From NCBI GenBank assembly GCA_902363555.1, contig CABJAM010000005.1, forward strand, positions 372,001-436,000: 64,000 bases of DNA, in the 5' to 3' direction. Below the pieces are notes generated by a model. It did no database searches. It had not been told where the DNA came from and saw nothing but the letters and a program-made list of their open reading frames with translations. Shown here piece by piece: positions 60,950 through 64,000 of this stretch. Position numbers and translations under genes: made by a program. The stretch comes from Lachnospiraceae bacterium (lineage in GTDB: Bacteria > Bacillota > Clostridia > Lachnospirales > Lachnospiraceae). Numbering within the stretch: position 1 is the stretch's first letter; every line of letters begins with the position of its first letter.

Positions 60950-61867
60950 TTAAAACAAAGCATTCTCATTATTTACTTTACGAATAATCCCATTGGCTAT
61001 CATTAATGTGGCAAACCCTACAACGGACTGGTATACGCTGGCCGCTGAGGACATGGCATAATCATTATTATTCATTAAGGCATTATACACATAAACATCC
61101 AGTGTTCTTGTCGTTGAATATAAAAGACCTGAATTTTTCGGAATTTGATAAAAAAGGCCAAAATCCGAATTAAATATATGGCCTAGATTTAAAAGAGCCA
61201 AAGTAATAATCGTCGGTTTCAACAAAGGAAGCGTAATGTAACGAATCTGCTGTGTATGCGTTGCGCCATCAATTTTTGCAGCTTCGAAGATCTCCGTTTG
61301 GATACCAATAATGCTGGAGTAATACATCACCGATGTAAAGCCCATGGATTTCCATATATTTAATACTGTTAAAATAACAGGCCAGTATTTTGGCTGCATA
61401 TACCAGTTAACTGCACCAACATTCAATGGCTCAAGAATTGACTTATTTACAAAACCTGTATCCACAGCCAGCACAGAATATACCAGATAGCTAATAACAA
61501 CCCAGCTCATTAAATAAGGGATTAATATGATACTCTGATAAATTTTAAGCCTGATCCTGCTGCGTATCTCATTCAGGCAAATAGCAATACCGACCCCGAT
61601 AACAATTCCAAGTACAATAAACACAAGATTATACAACAGGGTATTTCTCGTAATTGTCCAGGCATCCTTTGTTCTGAACAAAAATTTAAAATTTTCTAAT
61701 CCGATCCATTCACTTTTTAATATTCCTACCTTGAAATCCAAATTTTTAAATGCAATGATCATTCCAAACATTGGTATGTAATTATTGATAATCAAGTAGA
61801 TCAAAGTAGGAAGGGCCATAATATAAATTGGAATGGCCCGCTTCCATTTTATTTTCTGCTTTGTCAT
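60950..61867 (-). CDS. Sugar ABC transporter permease (LplB type)
   Basis: The start was placed at ATG 61867 (MTKQKIKWKRAIPIYIM), with GAGAGG upstream; 14 codons further upstream are unsupported. The 305-residue protein has six membrane helices and the EAA loop IFEAAKIDGATHTQQIRYITLPLL. It forms the permease pair with the downstream gene and is closest in layout to LplB of the CUT1 carbohydrate importers. Substrate is not evident. Confidence 0.92.
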   Translation of the reverse strand: MTKQKIKWKRAIPIYIMALPTLIYLIINNYIPMFGMIIAFKNLDFKVGILKSEWIGLENFKFLFRTKDAWTITRNTLLYNLVFIVLGIVIGVGIAICLNEIRSRIRLKIYQSIILIPYLMSWVVISYLVYSVLAVDTGFVNKSILEPLNVGAVNWYMQPKYWPVILTVLNIWKSMGFTSVMYYSSIIGIQTEIFEAAKIDGATHTQQIRYITLPLLKPTIITLALLNLGHIFNSDFGLFYQIPKNSGLLYSTTRTLDVYVYNALMNNNDYAMSSAASVYQSVVGFATLMIANGIIRKVNNENALF

Positions 61868-61952
61868 TATTTTCCTCTCTATCATATCAGGCACCATTGG
61901 CTGCATCATATATTATCAGAGCCCTGTCCGATACTCTGTATGATTGAAATGA

Positions 61953-61978
61953 CGTACTAAAAACGGATTTTCAGTACG
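61953..61978 (-). promoter_or_regulatory. Hairpin between the binding-protein and permease genes
   Basis: CGTACT-A-AAAA and TTTT-C-AGTACG form a stem with one mismatch in the 146-bp gap. Without a T run it may act as an attenuator or mRNA stabiliser, giving more binding protein than permease, as in many ABC operons. Confidence 0.45.
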
Positions 61979-62013
61979 CCAAACAATCTCATCCACTAAA
62001 TTATTTCTTTATA

Positions 62014-63615
62014 TTACTTATTGTTTTGGGCAATCCATTCATTTAATCTTGTCTGATTTTCCTTAATAACATCATCAATACCGGCATCCTTTAGCGCCCG
62101 AATAAACTGTGGAAGCACTTCATCCGGATCAACGGATCCCGTTTCTAAAGCAGGTCTGTACTGATTCATGACATCGTTGATCGCCGCAATCTCTGTTTTC
62201 ATTGTATTTGGATTGAAAACATAACCTAAATATGGGGAAATACATTCCTGTGGAATATTATAATTCCAATCTTCCAAATCGGCAAAATAACTCTTGTCAA
62301 GCGGTGCAAACATATCACGCTTTGTCGGTGATCCATAAAATTTTGCCTGCATACCATAGCCTACAGTCGATGCATCCAGACCCTCAGGATAATCAATGAT
62401 ACGGTCGGTATCTGTTTTTACATAATGTATATTTTCTATACCATTATAAATCAAATTAATAATATCAATGTCACTGTGGAGCAGTGATAAAAACTGCATG
62501 GTTTTGGCAGGGTCCGCGCATGTTACAGGGATACACCAATTTGCATCCTGATACATATTCGTATTAACATATCTCTGCGATACATTTAACGCAGTCATAT
62601 CCATCTTATAATTTCTTTCTGTCTGTTCTTCCATATCCAGATAGGTATAATTTGAAACCATCATGCCACGGCCATTAACCATATAAGAATCCACGGTTTC
62701 AGAGCTTGTCAATACATCTGGATTAATATATCCGGCTTCATACCATTTTCTCATCCATTTACAATGATTTGCGTATTCCTCTGTTTCATAAACATTTTCG
62801 ATAGTCTTTCCTGCACGACCGTTGTCCATAATACCTCCGGTAGCAGCACTTGAGCCAAGATAATCAACAATTTTATACCTGTCAAAGGATGTCTCACTTG
62901 ATCCAACCATAATTAACGGATAAAAATCTTCACCTTCTCCGGCCTTTACAACTTCAAAAATCTTATCAATGTCTTCATAAGTCAATTGCTTTGTTTCATC
63001 CATATATTCCTGTAAATTATATTTTTCAAGTAAATCTGTTCTGGCCAGGTAGCCATACTGCTTTGAAAATACATCAATTGATGGGATTCCCCAAAGCGTT
63101 CCATCAATATATCCACCTGCAATAGCCTCGCCCACATCCTCTGCAATTTCAGTGCCATATTGCTCGTACAGGTCGTCCAGCGGAATCACAAGATTGTTAC
63201 TGACATACTGAAGAAATCCTGAAAATCTTGACCCGAGGACCAGATCCACCTGCTCCCCTGATGTGATCATCAAAGACATCTGTGTCATAGATTCCGGGAG
63301 GGTTACCGGATAAATCGTTACCTCTACCCCTATTTTTTCTCTCGAAATGTCATTAATTGCATCCTGCACCATCTGGATATCTGGCTTTAACGTACCTGGA
63401 TAAACATATTCCATTACCAAATGGTAAATCCCATCATTTGATTCGTGTTCGGAAACTGATGCACTGTCAGACGCTTTATTTAGCGTTTGCTGAGTGTCAT
63501 CCATACTTCCGCCTGGATCACCACTTCCGGATGACGTGTTTCCACATCCTGCCAGAGTGCACATGACTGACATGATTGTCAGCAGAGCCGTAAATAATTT
63601 TGTAAACTTTTTCAT
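62014..63615 (-). CDS. Sugar-binding lipoprotein of an ABC transporter
   Basis: The 533-residue protein is a secreted lipoprotein: signal peptide with LAGC lipobox (Cys24), then a Ser/Gly/Asp-rich linker (about 25-50) and a two-lobe binding fold of the LplA/YtcQ group, which is larger than ordinary maltose-binding proteins. The start at 63615 has GGGAGG ten bases upstream. It delivers its ligand to the two permeases encoded downstream. The ligand is unknown; the family often binds complex polysaccharide fragments. Confidence 0.9.
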   Translation of the reverse strand: MKKFTKLFTALLTIMSVMCTLAGCGNTSSGSGDPGGSMDDTQQTLNKASDSASVSEHESNDGIYHLVMEYVYPGTLKPDIQMVQDAINDISREKIGVEVTIYPVTLPESMTQMSLMITSGEQVDLVLGSRFSGFLQYVSNNLVIPLDDLYEQYGTEIAEDVGEAIAGGYIDGTLWGIPSIDVFSKQYGYLARTDLLEKYNLQEYMDETKQLTYEDIDKIFEVVKAGEGEDFYPLIMVGSSETSFDRYKIVDYLGSSAATGGIMDNGRAGKTIENVYETEEYANHCKWMRKWYEAGYINPDVLTSSETVDSYMVNGRGMMVSNYTYLDMEEQTERNYKMDMTALNVSQRYVNTNMYQDANWCIPVTCADPAKTMQFLSLLHSDIDIINLIYNGIENIHYVKTDTDRIIDYPEGLDASTVGYGMQAKFYGSPTKRDMFAPLDKSYFADLEDWNYNIPQECISPYLGYVFNPNTMKTEIAAINDVMNQYRPALETGSVDPDEVLPQFIRALKDAGIDDVIKENQTRLNEWIAQNNK

Positions 63616-63640
63616 TTCCTGACCTCCCAATAGTGTTTTT

Positions 63641-63688
63641 AAGTTCTGAACTTATAACCCTATTATATAGCCGGACAGCATCCGGCTA
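63641..63688 (-). promoter_or_regulatory. Promoter with operator-like palindromes before the binding-protein gene
   Basis: On the minus strand a TATAAT -10 (63662-63667) is immediately preceded by a perfect 8+8 palindrome, TAGCCGGA-N5-TCCGGCTA (63668-63688), filling the spacer and -35 region; no -35 match is seen. A second palindrome, AAGTTC-T-GAACTT (63641-63653), overlaps the expected start. This is a typical setting for activator or repressor control. Confidence 0.5.
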
Positions 63689-63728
63689 AATAGCGCCAAG
63701 CGATTAAAACCTATCGATTTCCGACATT

Positions 63729-64000
63729 TTAATTCTGTTCACGATTACAAATTTGGCTTGGAAGACATCCATGTACTTTTTTAAACATTTTCACAAAATT
63801 TGCATAGCTTTCATAGCACAATAATTCGGATACAACTGTGGGAGACATTTCCTTTTTTTGTATGAGCTCCATCGCCAGGTACATACGCTCATTAATAATA
63901 AAACGATTGACCGAAACTCCATGAACCTTCTTAAAAACCCGATTCAAATAATCTGCATTTAAATGGCAGATGTTTGCCAAATCCTCCACAGAAAACCGCT
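63729..64000 (-). CDS. AraC-type regulator, C-terminal part
   Basis: The frame stays open to the window edge, so the start is outside. The visible 90 residues are the two helix-turn-helix motifs of an AraC DNA-binding domain: FSVEDLANICHLNADYLNRVF, then SELLCYESYANFVKMFKKVHG near the end. Because LplB/YtcP transporters are often controlled by YesN-type two-component AraC regulators, the missing part may contain a receiver domain, but this cannot be seen. It lies 113 bp upstream of the binding-protein start and probably controls that operon. Confidence 0.88.
   Translation of the reverse strand, partial: RFSVEDLANICHLNADYLNRVFKKVHGVSVNRFIINERMYLAMELIQKKEMSPTVVSELLCYESYANFVKMFKKVHGCLPSQICNREQN

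Noticed and set aside
40..64000. CRISPR arrays, tRNA and rRNA genes
   Set aside because: No regularly spaced identical repeats with unique spacers and no cloverleaf or rRNA sequence were recognised by eye; a dedicated scan would be needed to exclude a diverged tRNA.

Overview
The window looks like chromosome of an endospore-forming, moderate-GC Clostridia, most likely a member of the Lachnospiraceae. The evidence is a complete spoIIIAA-AH operon, spo0A next to spoIVB, the order asp23-nusB-xseA-xseB-ispA-dxs-tlyA-nadK followed by argR-recN-spoIVB-spo0A, and Clostridia-type families (IreB, NFACT/RqcH, RemA, EF-P with a PGKG tip). The species cannot be named from sequence alone. Most genes are on the minus strand.

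Layout. 1-2100 (minus): yicC-remA-gmk-rpoZ from one strong promoter. 2194-2311: a 59-bp tandem repeat in front of rqcH (plus). 4100-7431: a LytTR response regulator, glgA and spo0A. 7564-11470: spoIVB, recN and argR; spoIVB is preceded by two perfect copies of a 70-bp GC-rich repeat, and argR-recN by a pair of adjacent LexA-like boxes. 11.5-13.8 kb is an island absent from the usual gene order: an internally deleted Rpn-type nuclease pseudogene, a 131-bp inverted-repeat element and a Gfo/Idh/MocA oxidoreductase. 13.9-20.8 kb: the nusB-to-nadK housekeeping/isoprenoid operon headed by asp23.

21.0-31.2 kb is one 10-kb gene for a secreted, wall-anchored surface protein of about 3382 residues with collagen-binding-like domains and about 15 CnaB/SpaA repeats. 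It sits between the spoIIIA operon (31.4-37.2 kb) and asp23. 37.3-41.6 kb: an envelope module (PadR, DUF1700, DUF4097, PspC) with a 17-bp iteron array in the padR leader, and a membrane phospholipase D-like protein. 41.8-49.0 kb: efp, a diguanylate cyclase, a dipeptidase, a YqeG phosphatase, a fused aroD-aroK gene, an intact Rpn-type nuclease, aroE and a tandem-ACT protein. 49.1-56.4 kb: an iron alcohol dehydrogenase and the conserved ireB-ruvX-yrzB-fur-rnj-ylbF-mltG-like-trmR-trhP stretch, which groups RNA decay, tRNA-wobble modification and cell-envelope control.

56.7-64.0 kb (minus) is an accessory operon: an AraC-type regulator (cut by the window edge), a large sugar-binding lipoprotein, two LplB/YtcP-type permeases, and two paralogous proteins of about 540 residues. 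Each paralogue appears to be built from three NTF2/SnoaL-like modules. No glycoside hydrolase is encoded with them, so these two proteins are the best candidates here for an undescribed catabolic or sensing function.

Small repeats are common in the window: a 59-bp hairpin repeat with two diverged relatives, a 29-nt palindrome family, the 17-bp iterons and the 70-bp duplication. No tRNA, rRNA or CRISPR array was recognised.
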